Part shown: piece after piece, positions 1 through 8,967 of the stretch | How the letters are laid out: every line of letters begins with the position of its first letter | Numbering within the stretch: the first letter of the stretch is position 1 | NCBI RefSeq assembly: GCF_040403615.1 | Contig: NZ_JBBAKG010000029.1 | Span: 8,422 to 72,421, forward strand | Source: Haliscomenobacter sp040403615 | GTDB taxonomy: Bacteria > Bacteroidota > Bacteroidia > Chitinophagales > Saprospiraceae | Direction of reading: 5' to 3' | Length of the DNA: 64,000 bases | The notes under the pieces: generated by a model | Database searches by the model: none | The model's input: only the letters and a program-made list of their open reading frames with translations | Told to the model about the DNA's origin: nothing | Made by a program: the position numbers and the translations under genes

Positions 1-274
1 CTCCCCATGCTTTATCCGTATTGAGTTTTAGCACAAGTGGCCTCACTTTCGCGAGGTGAATCTTTGTCTGCTGGTAGTCCCCCTTTTCTTCCAGGTAAAA
101 GTCTATTAAATCAAAATAGGCGTTCGTTTTTTCCTCAACGGTAGCATTTGGAGATAAAATGATCTGCTTAGGATTCAAATTGGATTTGCCAGATAATCCT
201 CCCAGACTGCCTAGAAAACCGATAATAGAAAGCAACCACAATTTTTTTGCAACAATAAGTCGCGGTTTCTTCAC
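1..274 (-). CDS. Exported protein, N-terminal fragment (cut by window edge)
   Basis: Reading leftward from a GTG at 274, an open frame runs off the window. It begins MKKPRLIVAKKLWLLSIIGF and continues through a hydrophobic segment (about residues 9-29) that looks like a signal peptide or membrane anchor. Next comes a helical, charged stretch (about 45-91) of the kind seen in tetratricopeptide sensor proteins. An in-frame stop lies 12 bases upstream of the GTG and no ATG lies between, so GTG is the likely start. The family cannot be named from 91 residues. A TPR-containing sensor or regulator is possible, but this is only inference. Confidence 0.6.
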   Translation of the reverse strand, partial: MKKPRLIVAKKLWLLSIIGFLGSLGGLSGKSNLNPKQIILSPNATVEEKTNAYFDLIDFYLEEKGDYQQTKIHLAKVRPLVLKLNTDKAWG

Positions 275-550
275 GTTGATTGATTTTTATTGTCCACGAG
301 TAAACATTGGAGGGGAAATCTTGCAAAATTACTTGCAAAATGATGCAAAGTGCCTTCAGTAAAAAATAGTACCTGTTGGTAAAGTATTTGCCTGACCTAA
401 GTAAAATAGAACTCAATGCTCTTTTTACTGACGTAATTTAGCATTGTCAAAAATACATAAGTCTCTTAATTAAGACTAACCTCAAAAGCTACCGTGCGAA
501 GCTAAAGCTTTTGCATTTAAAATTCAAGTATTACAGTGTTCTATTGTTGG

Positions 551-577
551 CGCCCTGCTTTTTGGGGCGTTTTTTTT
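551..577 (+). terminator. Intrinsic terminator, plus strand
   Basis: CGCCC (551-555) pairs with GGGCG (565-569) around a short T-rich loop, followed by nine T. On the plus strand this is a classical rho-independent terminator. No coding gene precedes it on that strand, so it either ends an unseen small RNA or insulates gatB from upstream transcription. Confidence 0.6.
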
Positions 578-643
578 TACCTGTTAATAACAATACATTT
601 TCAGACCCAATACTACTCCATCAGATCATTGATTGGATTTGTC

Positions 644-675
644 TTTGAAAGGCCGCATTGCTTTTGCTATATTTG
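644..675 (+). promoter_or_regulatory. gatB promoter (Bacteroidota type)
   Basis: TTTG at 644-647, 20 bases, then TATATTTG at 668-675 fits the Bacteroidota consensus TTTG / TAnnTTTG exactly. Transcription would start near 682, 15 bases before the ATG at 697. This argues against the longer in-frame start at 658, which would lie upstream of the transcript. Confidence 0.8.
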
Positions 676-696
676 CGCCGCGAAAACAAGACAATT

Positions 697-2145
697 ATGG
701 CCAATACCGCTTACGAAACCATTATCGGCTTAGAAGTACACGTTCAGCTGGCAACCGCAAGCAAAGCATTTTGTGGTGACGATGCCAGCTTTGGCGGTGA
801 GCCCAATACCCACGTGAGTGCGGTCTCCTTGGGGCATCCGGGTACTTTACCAAAGGCCAATGGTCGGCAAATTGAATTTGCTACTCGGCTTGGTCTTGCC
901 TTGGGTTGCAAGATCAATACCCATAATGCATTTGACCGCAAAAATTATTTCTACGCTGATTTGCCCAAAGGCTACCAGATTACGCAAGACAAAGCCCCCA
1001 TTTGTATTGGCGGATCCTTGTCCATCAAAATTGGGAATACCTGGAAGTCGATTCGCATTCACCACATTCACATGGAAGAGGATGCGGGTAAGTCTATACA
1101 TACCATGGCACCTCGCCATTCTTTCATAGATTTGAATCGGGCTGGTGTTCCGTTGGTAGAGATTGTTACGGAACCAGACTTGCGCTCTGGTGAAGAAGTA
1201 GATGCTTTTATGACTGCCATGCGCCAGTTGGTGCGTTACTTGGAAGTTTCAGACGGCAACATGGAGCAGGGGTCGCTTCGCTGCGATGTCAACATTTCCA
1301 TCCGGGAGCAGGGGGCTACGATACTGAATGACCGCTGCGAGGTCAAAAACGTCAACTCCATGAAGTTTGCCCGCCAAGCCATCGATTATGAAGTGCGGCG
1401 TCAAATTGGGCTGGTAGAGGCTGGTGGAAAAGTAAAGCAACAAACCCTCAATTTTGATCCCAATACTGGGGTAACTTCTCCTTTGCGCGAAAAAGAAGAT
1501 GCCCATGATTACCGGTATTTTCCTGAGCCAGATCTTCCTCCGGTGGTTTTATCCAATGCCTACATTGATGCGATTAAAGCCCAATTGCCCATTTTACCAG
1601 AGGCCATCCACCAGGAATTGGTGGAGAAATACCAGCTTTCTGATTACGATGCGAACATCCTTAGTGAAGAGAAAGCAACCGGTTTGTTTTTCCTTGATCT
1701 CGTTCAGCATACTAACAATTTCAAGGCGGCGGCGAATTTGACCATCAATCGCGTATTGCCCTGGTGCCAGGAGTTAAAGAATTCACTGGCTCAGTTCCCT
1801 TTGCACCCTCAACAACTGGCAGCATTGATTCAACTGGTGGAAGCAGGAAAACTGAGCAATACCGCCGCTTACCAAAACCTATTTCCAGCCATGCTGGCCA
1901 ATCCAGCGCAAGATCCTTTGGCCTTGGCAGAAAAACTGAATTTGATCCAATCTTCCGACGGCGATTTTTTGCAAAATATTGCAGCAGAAGTATTGACACA
2001 GTTTCCGGATAAAGTAAAAGAATACCAAAAAGGGAAAAAAGGGTTGATCGGCTTTTTTATGGGCGAACTCATGAAACGTTCAAAAGGAAAGGCAGATCCC
2101 AAGGTTGCGACTGGTATTTTGGAGACGCTACTGAATCAGCGTTGA
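697..2145 (+). CDS. gatB: Aspartyl/glutamyl-tRNA(Asn/Gln) amidotransferase subunit B
   Basis: GatB is the subunit of GatCAB that binds mischarged Glu-tRNA(Gln) or Asp-tRNA(Asn), phosphorylates the side chain and receives ammonia from GatA. The 482-residue protein has the family hallmarks in order: YETIIGLEVHVQL near the N terminus, KNYFYADLPKGYQ, HMEEDAGKS, DLNRAGVPLVEIVTEPD, QGSLRCDVNISI and YRYFPEPDLPP. The helical GatB/YqeY tail, which contacts tRNA, makes up the last ~150 residues. The start at 697 is chosen over 658 because the -7 box at 668-675 overlaps the longer version and MANTAYETIIGLEV is the usual N terminus. gatA and gatC are not adjacent, which is common in this phylum. It converges on the ABC ATPase gene with only 3 bases between stop codons. 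Confidence 0.97.
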   Translation: MANTAYETIIGLEVHVQLATASKAFCGDDASFGGEPNTHVSAVSLGHPGTLPKANGRQIEFATRLGLALGCKINTHNAFDRKNYFYADLPKGYQITQDKAPICIGGSLSIKIGNTWKSIRIHHIHMEEDAGKSIHTMAPRHSFIDLNRAGVPLVEIVTEPDLRSGEEVDAFMTAMRQLVRYLEVSDGNMEQGSLRCDVNISIREQGATILNDRCEVKNVNSMKFARQAIDYEVRRQIGLVEAGGKVKQQTLNFDPNTGVTSPLREKEDAHDYRYFPEPDLPPVVLSNAYIDAIKAQLPILPEAIHQELVEKYQLSDYDANILSEEKATGLFFLDLVQHTNNFKAAANLTINRVLPWCQELKNSLAQFPLHPQQLAALIQLVEAGKLSNTAAYQNLFPAMLANPAQDPLALAEKLNLIQSSDGDFLQNIAAEVLTQFPDKVKEYQKGKKGLIGFFMGELMKRSKGKADPKVATGILETLLNQR

Positions 2146-2148
2146 GTT

Positions 2149-2766
2149 TTATTTGTAATTCCTGATGTCTACTGCCGCTTCGCAAAAGCTGTAATCCGTT
2201 TCAACATTTGATGCAACCACAACACTGCGGGTATTGCCAAATTGAGCAATGAGCTCGGCATACCATTGGGTACCTTGTGCATCAAGGTTGGTCGTTGGTT
2301 CGTCCAGCAACAATAAAGGAGCCTCTGAGCAGATGGCAAGCACCAATTTCAATCTTTGCTTCATTCCGGAAGAAAAATTGCGGATTTCATTGTCTCTTGA
2401 GCGCTCAAACCCCAGCAAGGCAATGATGTCGTTGGAAGAGAGATTCTGCTGAAATGGTTTGAATTTGCGATGAAAATCAATTGCTTCTTGCAGGCTAAAT
2501 TCTTCAATCAGTTCAATATATGGTGCAGCAAAAGCAAGATGCGCATAAACCTGGTCTAGCTCCAAATTCTGGTTTGCCTGGCTAAACACAACCTTGCCTT
2601 TCGAGGGCGTAAGGTGGCCACAAATCATTTTCAACAAAGTAGACTTACCGGAGCCGTTTGGGCCAGTGATGGCAATTCGGCTACCGGGTTCAATACACAA
2701 ATCAACGCCGCGCAAAATCCAATCGCGGCGAAAACGTTTGCCTACTTGATTCAACTCAACCTTCAT
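2149..2766 (-). CDS. ABC transporter ATP-binding protein
   Basis: This is a 205-residue stand-alone ABC ATPase. Walker A GPNGSGKST lies at residues 35-43, a slightly divergent signature FSSGMKQRLKL near 130, and Walker B LLLLDEPTT near 150. It would energise an export or import permease at the inner membrane, but none is encoded next to it, so the substrate is unknown. Its start overlaps the end of lpxA by 11 bases, which strongly suggests translational coupling with the lipid A genes. Whether it acts on lipid A or envelope material is inference from position only. A soluble ABC-F role is unlikely because there is only one nucleotide-binding domain. Confidence 0.85.
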   Translation of the reverse strand: MKVELNQVGKRFRRDWILRGVDLCIEPGSRIAITGPNGSGKSTLLKMICGHLTPSKGKVVFSQANQNLELDQVYAHLAFAAPYIELIEEFSLQEAIDFHRKFKPFQQNLSSNDIIALLGFERSRDNEIRNFSSGMKQRLKLVLAICSEAPLLLLDEPTTNLDAQGTQWYAELIAQFGNTRSVVVASNVETDYSFCEAAVDIRNYK

Positions 2767-3565
2767 TGGTTAGGGCGCTTCCGTTTATATGACGCAAACC
2801 TTTCATGATTTCAGGTTTGTTGCGAACAAAATCCAAGATATGCGCGCGTTCCGCAGTGGGTTCAATTTGTTCTTCAATGATATCGATGGCACGGGATAAA
2901 CGGACACCTTTTACAAAAAGAACGCGGTAAATGTTGTGGATATGGTTGATTTGTTCCTGCGAAAAATTCCGACGCTGGAGTCCAATCACATTTACGCCAG
3001 CATAGGAAAGGGGTTCCCTAGCTGCTTTTACAAAAGGAGGTACGTGTTTGCGCACCAACGACCCACCTGCAATAAAACTATGTGCACCAATGTGGGTAAA
3101 TTGCTGAACGGCAACCAAGCCTTCCAGAATGGCCCAATCTTCGATTTCAACATGACCGGCCAAATTTACGTTATTGGCCAAAATCACATGGTCACCTAAG
3201 GTACAATCATGCGCAACGTGAGCATATGCCATGATCAGGCAATGCTTGCCGATCTTGGTACTGCCTGCTGCTGCCGTGCCCCGGTTGATGGTCACAAATT
3301 CTCGAATTGTAGAATGATCGCCGATCGTTGCGGTGGTTTCTTCGCCTTGAAACTTAAGATCTTGAGGAATACCCGAGATGACTGCTCCAGGAAAAATACG
3401 TACGTTGTGGCCGATCCGGGCACCATCAAAAATGGTGACATTCGGCCCGATCCAGGTATTGTCTCCAATGATCACATCTTTGTCGATATAACAAAAAGGG
3501 CTGATCGTTACATTGGACCCGATTTTTGCATCGGGGTGAACAGAAGAAAGGTGCTGCTGGTTCAT
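2756..3565 (-). CDS. lpxA: UDP-N-acetylglucosamine acyltransferase (LpxA)
   Basis: LpxA catalyses the first step of lipid A synthesis, moving a 3-hydroxyacyl chain from ACP to the 3-OH of UDP-GlcNAc in the cytosol. The 269-residue protein shows the left-handed beta-helix hexapeptide pattern through about residue 180. The motif AHVAHDC carries the catalytic histidine (H119, equivalent to E. coli H125), and ILANNVNLAGHV follows. The C-terminal helical part contains GVNVIGLQRRNFS. The start at 3565 (MNQQHLSSVHP) lies 2 bases after the lpxC/fabZ stop. A longer frame beginning at 3652 would overlap that gene by 85 bases and adds no conserved sequence. Confidence 0.96.
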   Translation of the reverse strand: MNQQHLSSVHPDAKIGSNVTISPFCYIDKDVIIGDNTWIGPNVTIFDGARIGHNVRIFPGAVISGIPQDLKFQGEETTATIGDHSTIREFVTINRGTAAAGSTKIGKHCLIMAYAHVAHDCTLGDHVILANNVNLAGHVEIEDWAILEGLVAVQQFTHIGAHSFIAGGSLVRKHVPPFVKAAREPLSYAGVNVIGLQRRNFSQEQINHIHNIYRVLFVKGVRLSRAIDIIEEQIEPTAERAHILDFVRNKPEIMKGLRHINGSALTNEG

Positions 3566-3567
3566 CT

Positions 3568-4959
3568 TCAAGATCGCTTGACGATTTGGGCGGTAAGGCC
3601 CGCTTCCGAAACAATTTTGTTGCCTACATAGATCGTTCCTTGCATTTGGCAAATTCCCCGGCGGATGGGTGCCAGTAGCTCCATTTTTATCAAGAGCGTA
3701 TCTCCAGGAACTACCTTACTTTTAAATTTTGCTTCTTCAATCTTTAAAAAGTAAGTATCCCAATTGCCTGGATCTTCTACCGTAGACAATGCTAAAATAC
3801 CGCCAGTTTGCGCCATTGCCTCAATTTGTAAAACGCCAGGAAAAACCGGGTTGCCGGGAAAATGCCCTTGGAAAAATCCTTCGTTAAAAGTAATATTTTT
3901 TATCCCAACTACATGACTATTCGACAGGTCGATGATTTTGTCGACCAACAAGAATGGATAACGATGAGGCAACCAGCTTGCAACTTTAACAGAATCGAAT
4001 AACGGTTCTTTATCTGGGTCGTATTTGGGTTTCCCTTTGAGTTTTCGATCTTCCAGGTATTGTTTTTTTAAGAGTTTGGTAAACTCAAAATTGGCTTTGT
4101 GTCCTGGTTTGGTCGCCACAATTTTCCCTTTGATGGGTTTACCCAATAAGGAAATATCGCCGATTACATCCAATAATTTATGTCTAGCTGGTTCATTCTT
4201 GAACTGCAATTGTACAGTATTTAAGATCCCCTCTTTATCGATTTTGATGCTTGGTTTACCAATTTTGGTTGCCAATCCATCCAATTCCTCTTGGGTTACA
4301 GGGCGATCAGCAATAACGATGGCGTTGTCTAGATCTCCTCCTTTGATCAAATTTTGGCTAAACAAGTAGTCCAACTCATGGAGAAAAACAAAAGTGCGAC
4401 AAGTTGCAATTTCTTGTTCGTAGTCATCGAGGCTGTGCAATTGCGCATATTGCTGTCCCAGTACTTTGGAGTTGAAATCGATCATGGTAATGACCTCAAA
4501 ACCATCGTGGGGTAAAGCCATCAATTCTGCGCCGGTTTCTTCGTCCCGGTAGGTGATGGGTTCCGTGATTTCGAAGTATTCCCGATCGGCATCTTGTTCT
4601 TCAAAACCTACTTCTTGCAAAGCCTGCACAAAATGTCGGGCGCTTCCATCCAGGATAGGAACTTCGGGGCCATCAATGGTCATCAAAACGTTGTCAACAC
4701 CCAAGCCTACCAATGCAGAAAGTACGTGTTCGATGGTGCTCACCTGGGCCTCATCCGATTTTATCGTGGTGCCTCTGGTGGTAGAAATTACCCTGCTTAC
4801 ATCAGCATTAACGATGGGTTGTCCAGGGAGGTCTACCCTTTGAAATTTATGGCCGTGATTTTCTGGTGCAGTATTAAAGGTCAAAGTCACAACTTTACCC
4901 GTGTGCAAGCCTACACCACTAAGCGAGGCGGCTTTTTTAATGGTACGTTGTTTTTTCAT
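3568..4959 (-). CDS. lpxC/fabZ: Bifunctional LpxC deacetylase / FabZ dehydratase
   Basis: Two enzymes are fused in 463 residues. The N-terminal ~300 residues are LpxC, the zinc deacetylase committing UDP-3-O-acyl-GlcNAc to lipid A. The ligands are visible: H78 in STIEHVLSA, H260 and D264 in ARHKLLDVIGD, and the catalytic H287 in KPGHKANFEF. After a charged linker (about 300-318) comes FabZ, the 3-hydroxyacyl-ACP dehydratase. It has LPHRYPFLLVDK, catalytic H365 in GHFPGNPVFPG, and E380 in LQIEAMAQTGG. The fusion is characteristic of Bacteroidota. It joins the enzyme that consumes hydroxyacyl chains for lipid A to the one that diverts them to phospholipid. It is followed by lpxA after 2 bases and preceded by lpxD with a 109-base spacer. 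Confidence 0.97.
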   Translation of the reverse strand: MKKQRTIKKAASLSGVGLHTGKVVTLTFNTAPENHGHKFQRVDLPGQPIVNADVSRVISTTRGTTIKSDEAQVSTIEHVLSALVGLGVDNVLMTIDGPEVPILDGSARHFVQALQEVGFEEQDADREYFEITEPITYRDEETGAELMALPHDGFEVITMIDFNSKVLGQQYAQLHSLDDYEQEIATCRTFVFLHELDYLFSQNLIKGGDLDNAIVIADRPVTQEELDGLATKIGKPSIKIDKEGILNTVQLQFKNEPARHKLLDVIGDISLLGKPIKGKIVATKPGHKANFEFTKLLKKQYLEDRKLKGKPKYDPDKEPLFDSVKVASWLPHRYPFLLVDKIIDLSNSHVVGIKNITFNEGFFQGHFPGNPVFPGVLQIEAMAQTGGILALSTVEDPGNWDTYFLKIEEAKFKSKVVPGDTLLIKMELLAPIRRGICQMQGTIYVGNKIVSEAGLTAQIVKRS

Positions 4960-5068
4960 AATGATTTTCTGCTGAGACGATTATACAATAAATAATCGAA
5001 TGAATATAGGTTTAAAATGCAGCTTGACTAAATATTGGAACGCCAATGGTGGCTTTCCACAATTTGGA

Positions 5069-6103
5069 TCAACCGTCATTTTTGGACATCAGTTTCTCCA
5101 GTTCTTTTACGCGCTTGGCCAGTTCAGGAAGTTGTTTGAAGACAGTATGAGCGCGGATAAATTGGTGGTAGTCAAATGCTGGGTAACCAAACAATGCCTG
5201 ATTGGGTTCTTTTACATTGGAAGCGACACCGCTTTTGCCTTGAACTCTTGTTCCATCTGCTACTTTCAGGTGTCCGGCTACGGCAACCTGGCCACCAATC
5301 TGGCAATTTTTTCCCACTTTGGAACTTCCTGCAATACCCGCTTGAGCGGCGATGACTGTATTTTCACCGATTTCTACATTGTGGGCTATTTGTACCAAAT
5401 TGTCAATTTTTACCCCTTTCCGAACAATCGTAGATCCCATTGAAGCTCGATCAACCGTGGAGTTTGCCCCTATTTCTACGTCTTCTTCAATGAGCACATT
5501 GCCAATTTGGTTGATTTTCTTGTAGGTTCCATCCTCTTGAGGCGCAAACCCAAAACCATCCGCACCAATAACCACCCCTGGATGAAAGATGCAACGATCC
5601 CCAATCACGCATTCGTACAGCACTTTTACACCGGTTTGTAAGTGGCACTCATTGCCAATTTGAGCGCCTCTCCCAATGTACACTTGAGCATCGATTTGTA
5701 CACCATTGCCAATTTCTACATCATCTTCGATGATTGAAAAAGGACCAACAAATACGTTTTCACCCAATTTTGCACTAGGACTAATTATACTTTGCGGATG
5801 AATACCGCTGGATTTAGTTACTGGAGCGCCAAATTTGTCCAACAGTATGGCGATACTTGCATACACATCATCCACCCGGATTAGGGTAGCCTGGATTGGA
5901 GACTTAGGCAAAAAACTACGATTTACCAAAACTGCACTGGCCGTAGTCGTATACAGATAGGGTTCGTATTTGGCGTTTCCTAAAAAGGTGATGACGCCTT
6001 CACCACCTTCCTCAATCTTGCCAGGTCGGGTTACCCTTTGTTCAGGATTGCCTTCAATCGTTCCGTTCAGTAGGTATGCTAGGTCTTTTACTGTAATTTC
6101 CAT
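5069..6103 (-). CDS. lpxD: UDP-3-O-acylglucosamine N-acyltransferase (LpxD)
   Basis: LpxD adds the second 3-hydroxyacyl chain, on the 2-amino group, after LpxC. The 344-residue protein has the N-terminal uridine-binding domain (ITVKDLAYLLNG; ITFLGNAKYEPYL) and a long hexapeptide beta-helix (about 105-300). The catalytic histidine is H241 in VQIAHNVEIGENT. A short C-terminal helix (ELAKRVKELEKL) probably trims the active-site mouth in the trimer. It is the first gene of the minus-strand lipid A block. A perfect -7 box lies only 4 bases upstream of the ATG (6108-6115), so its own transcript may be nearly leaderless. Read-through from emrB, 68 bases upstream, is also possible. Confidence 0.96.
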   Translation of the reverse strand: MEITVKDLAYLLNGTIEGNPEQRVTRPGKIEEGGEGVITFLGNAKYEPYLYTTTASAVLVNRSFLPKSPIQATLIRVDDVYASIAILLDKFGAPVTKSSGIHPQSIISPSAKLGENVFVGPFSIIEDDVEIGNGVQIDAQVYIGRGAQIGNECHLQTGVKVLYECVIGDRCIFHPGVVIGADGFGFAPQEDGTYKKINQIGNVLIEEDVEIGANSTVDRASMGSTIVRKGVKIDNLVQIAHNVEIGENTVIAAQAGIAGSSKVGKNCQIGGQVAVAGHLKVADGTRVQGKSGVASNVKEPNQALFGYPAFDYHQFIRAHTVFKQLPELAKRVKELEKLMSKNDG

Positions 6104-6107
6104 GGCG

Positions 6108-6115
6108 CAAAGATA
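6108..6115 (-). promoter_or_regulatory. -7 element before lpxD
   Basis: The minus strand reads TATCTTTG, a perfect TAnnTTTG, followed by CGCC and the lpxD ATG. No TTTG is found 17-23 bases upstream. If it is used, the transcript would begin at or within the start codon. Confidence 0.45.
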
Positions 6116-6171
6116 GAAAAGTTATCGTTTATCCGTTGTGTTTGGTATTGTATTCAAATGCGATACAAAAA

Positions 6172-7755
6172 TCAGTGTGCTTCCGCGGCAGCTTTACTGG
6201 CAGCATCTCCATCAACGGTTTTCTTGCGCGGTATGAAAAACATCAACGGAAAGCAGATTACGAAGAAAACAGAAATGAGGCGAAAGGTGTCCAAATACGA
6301 CAGCAGGTAGGCCTGTTTGTTGAGGGTCATTTCCAGAATGCCGTATGCTTGTTGGGTCGCAGTTTCAAGACTGGCACCTGTTTTGGCGATAATATTTTGG
6401 GTTATCGCATTAAGCCGCTCGGTGAATGCCGGATTGGTTACATTCATGTTTACCACCAGATCGGCACGGTGTTGTGCAAATTGGTTTGCCACGTAGTTAT
6501 TGGCCATAGCAATGCCAAAAGCCCCACCCAATTGACGAACCATGTTGCTAATGGCAATGGCTGACGGGTAATCTTTGGGCGATAATCCGGCAATGGATTG
6601 CGTAATCAGCGGCAACTGCATCAAGGCAATCCCAAAGGTGCGGAGTACCAACACATAAAAGAAATCGGCACGATTGGCAAAACCATTCATCGAGCCTCCG
6701 TACCAACCAAAGGTGAAAAACAGAACGCAGCCAACGAGCATAAAGGGCACAGGAGACGCGCCGGATCCCATTGCTTTTCCGATAAATGGAAAGATAAAAA
6801 CCCCAACCAGGGTTGGAAACAAAATTGATAATCCAGTTTCCAAAGGCGTAAAACCATTAATGCGCTGCACCAAAACCGGAAAGACATAAACAGAGGTAAA
6901 CAATCCAATTCCAACAATAAACGCAACGATGTTGGTGATGGCCTGGGTGCGATTGCCCAATATCTTCAGATTCACCGCTGGTTGGGCGGTGGTAAGTTCC
7001 TGATAAATAAACCAGAATACGCCAACCAACGCAGTAATCGTCAGCACCTGAATGTTGCGGGAGTCGTACCATCCCTCCGATTCGCCGCGTTCCAGTACAT
7101 ATTGTAAGGAAGCAACGCCTATTGCCAAGGTTGCTATTCCCAGGTAATCAATCCGAATATTGGCTTTATTTTGGCCTTCTCCTTCCTTTTTATCGATAAA
7201 ATTGTAGGAAAGAACGGTAGCCAATAAACCAATGGGCAAATTGATGTAAAAAATCCAGGGCCAACTCATGCTGTCCATGATGTACCCACCAAGCGTGGGG
7301 CCAAGGGTAGGACCCAATACGATCCCCATGCCAAATAGCCCTCCTGCAATGGCGCGATCTTTTGGTTCAAAAGCATCAAAGAGAATGGCCTGCGAGGTTG
7401 ACAACAGTGCTCCGCCGCCAATGCCTTGAATAAAGCGCCAAAAAACCAACATGGGAAGATTACTCGAAGCCCCACACATATAAGAGGCGACCGTAAAGAT
7501 GATCATGGATATGATGTAATAGTTCTTTCGGCCAAAATATTCTCCCAGGAATCCAGTGAGGGGAATAATGATCACGTTGGCGATGGCATAGGAGGTGATG
7601 ACCCAAGCCACGTCTTCCACATTTACGCCCAGACTACCCGCCATATTAAACAAAGCTACGTTGACAATCGAGGTGTCGAGAAGCTCCATAATGGCTGCGG
7701 TAATGGTCGTCAAGACAATAATTGCTCTAGCAAAACCCTTGGGTGTTGTCGACAT
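6172..7755 (-). CDS. emrB: DHA2-family multidrug efflux MFS permease (EmrB-like)
   Basis: The 527-residue inner-membrane protein has about 14 predicted transmembrane segments. It carries DHA2 hallmarks: LDTSIVNVAL in the first helix, GFLGEYFGRKNYY (motif A), IVLGPTLGPTLGGYI (motif C), and the WPWIFYINLPIG stretch. It would export hydrophobic toxic compounds by proton antiport through the EmrA and TolC-like partners encoded just upstream. The start chosen is the ATG at 7755, 7 bases after the emrA stop. A TTG at 7779 would overlap emrA and is less likely. The hydrophilic tail of about 20 residues (RKKTVDGDAASK...) has no recognised motif. The substrate cannot be told from sequence. Confidence 0.93.
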   Translation of the reverse strand: MSTTPKGFARAIIVLTTITAAIMELLDTSIVNVALFNMAGSLGVNVEDVAWVITSYAIANVIIIPLTGFLGEYFGRKNYYIISMIIFTVASYMCGASSNLPMLVFWRFIQGIGGGALLSTSQAILFDAFEPKDRAIAGGLFGMGIVLGPTLGPTLGGYIMDSMSWPWIFYINLPIGLLATVLSYNFIDKKEGEGQNKANIRIDYLGIATLAIGVASLQYVLERGESEGWYDSRNIQVLTITALVGVFWFIYQELTTAQPAVNLKILGNRTQAITNIVAFIVGIGLFTSVYVFPVLVQRINGFTPLETGLSILFPTLVGVFIFPFIGKAMGSGASPVPFMLVGCVLFFTFGWYGGSMNGFANRADFFYVLVLRTFGIALMQLPLITQSIAGLSPKDYPSAIAISNMVRQLGGAFGIAMANNYVANQFAQHRADLVVNMNVTNPAFTERLNAITQNIIAKTGASLETATQQAYGILEMTLNKQAYLLSYLDTFRLISVFFVICFPLMFFIPRKKTVDGDAASKAAAEAH

Positions 7756-7762
7756 TTCGATC

Positions 7763-8917
7763 TTATTTGATGGGTACAACTACTTTGGTACTCATTCCTG
7801 TACGCAGAATGGTATTGGGTTGTTGCTTGAGGATGATTTTTACAGGAATGCGCTGCACTACTTTTACAAAGTTGCCACTGGCGTTGTCTGGTGGCAAAAG
7901 GGCAAATCTTGCTCCAGTTGCACCTGCGATGCTCTCAATCTCACCTTCAAAATCGATTTTTGGATAGGCATCCACTTTGACTTTGACTTTGTCGCCAGCG
8001 TGCATTTTTGCCACCTGCGTCTCCTTAAAGTTGGCCGTAATCCAAACATTTTGATCATCCAGAATAGAGCAGATGGGGCTACCGATGTTCAACAATTGTC
8101 CAATTTGCACAGCTTTTCTTGAAACAACGCCATCACAAGGTGCGATTACTGCAGTATAAGACAATTGCAAACGGGCAAAATCCAATTCAGACTTGCGCTG
8201 TTCGATAATGACTTTGGCCAATTCAATTTGCTGTTGGGCAGTACCCAATTGTTTTTTGGCCACACTTTCCTGGCTCAACCCTGCTTTTGATTGTTTCTTG
8301 GCTACTTCAACTTGTTTGCTTACGGCTTCCAATTGGCGCTCTGCGCCTTTAAGAATGGCATCAGCAGCATCTTTATCAGTTTTGATGCCATCAAATTGCT
8401 GTTGAGTAACTGCTTTTTGAGACAATAGTACCGTGTAGCGTTTGAAGTCTTCATTGGCTTTCCAGGCGCGGGCTTTTGCTGCGTCAATGTTGGCCTGGGC
8501 AGTAGCAATTCCAGCGCCAACTGCATCTACACTGCCGATGGTGGTTTCAAAGTTCGATTTTGCCAATCCCACATTGGTGCCTGCGGTACCTGCATTGGCC
8601 TGGGTGATGTCCAGATTGACCACCGCATTTTTCAGCGCAATTTCCGCTTGTTGAACGCGCAAACGGAGTTCGCGATCGTCCAGCAATACCATGGTATCGC
8701 CTTGACGAATGCGTTGGTTGTCCTTAATCCTTACCTCGAGCACGTATCCAGAGGTTTTGGGGCTTATGGTAGAGATGTTGCTTTCCAAATAGGCATTTTC
8801 GGTTTCTTCATTGCTAAACATATAAGCCAAGGTACGAACGATGAATATACCTGCAATAAGCAATACCACTCCCAGAATTATTGGAAGAACCTTCGATTTT
8901 TTCTTATTTTCTGCCAT
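7763..8917 (-). CDS. emrA: EmrA/HlyD-family membrane fusion protein
   Basis: This is the 384-residue periplasmic adaptor of a tripartite efflux pump. A single membrane helix (about residues 10-30) anchors it. The first lipoyl half follows (SPKTSGYVLEVRIKDNQRI), then a long alanine- and glutamine-rich coiled-coil hairpin (about 85-240), the second lipoyl half (APCDGVVSRKAVQIGQL), and a beta-barrel with the EmrA-type ending GARFALLPPDNASGNFVKVV. It is expected to link EmrB to the TolC-like channel. It lies between tolC (50 bases upstream) and emrB (7 bases downstream) in one operon. Confidence 0.94.
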   Translation of the reverse strand: MAENKKKSKVLPIILGVVLLIAGIFIVRTLAYMFSNEETENAYLESNISTISPKTSGYVLEVRIKDNQRIRQGDTMVLLDDRELRLRVQQAEIALKNAVVNLDITQANAGTAGTNVGLAKSNFETTIGSVDAVGAGIATAQANIDAAKARAWKANEDFKRYTVLLSQKAVTQQQFDGIKTDKDAADAILKGAERQLEAVSKQVEVAKKQSKAGLSQESVAKKQLGTAQQQIELAKVIIEQRKSELDFARLQLSYTAVIAPCDGVVSRKAVQIGQLLNIGSPICSILDDQNVWITANFKETQVAKMHAGDKVKVKVDAYPKIDFEGEIESIAGATGARFALLPPDNASGNFVKVVQRIPVKIILKQQPNTILRTGMSTKVVVPIK

Positions 8918-8967
8918 GACGGATGTTATAAATAATGGATAAATGTTGAAGAGAAGACCAGCGTTAC

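Larger units (their letters stand above)
275..696. other. Intergenic region between divergent genes
   Basis: There is no convincing coding frame in these 422 bases. The sequence is AT-rich. It holds a weak minus-strand -7-like box (324-331, TAATTTTG on the minus strand) for the left-edge gene, a plus-strand intrinsic terminator at 551-577, and the gatB promoter at 644-675. The stretch 420-550 before the terminator has no recognisable gene, so what that terminator ends is unexplained. Confidence 0.6.

Noticed and set aside
658..696. Longer N terminus for GatB
   Set aside because: A perfect -7 promoter box (668-675) lies inside it and MANTAYETIIGLEV is the family start.
536..733. Small ORF upstream of gatB
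   Set aside because: It runs through a terminator hairpin and the gatB promoter and has no conserved features.
3209..3631. 140-residue plus-strand frame
   Set aside because: Antisense to lpxA; shadow of the hexapeptide-repeat coding sequence.
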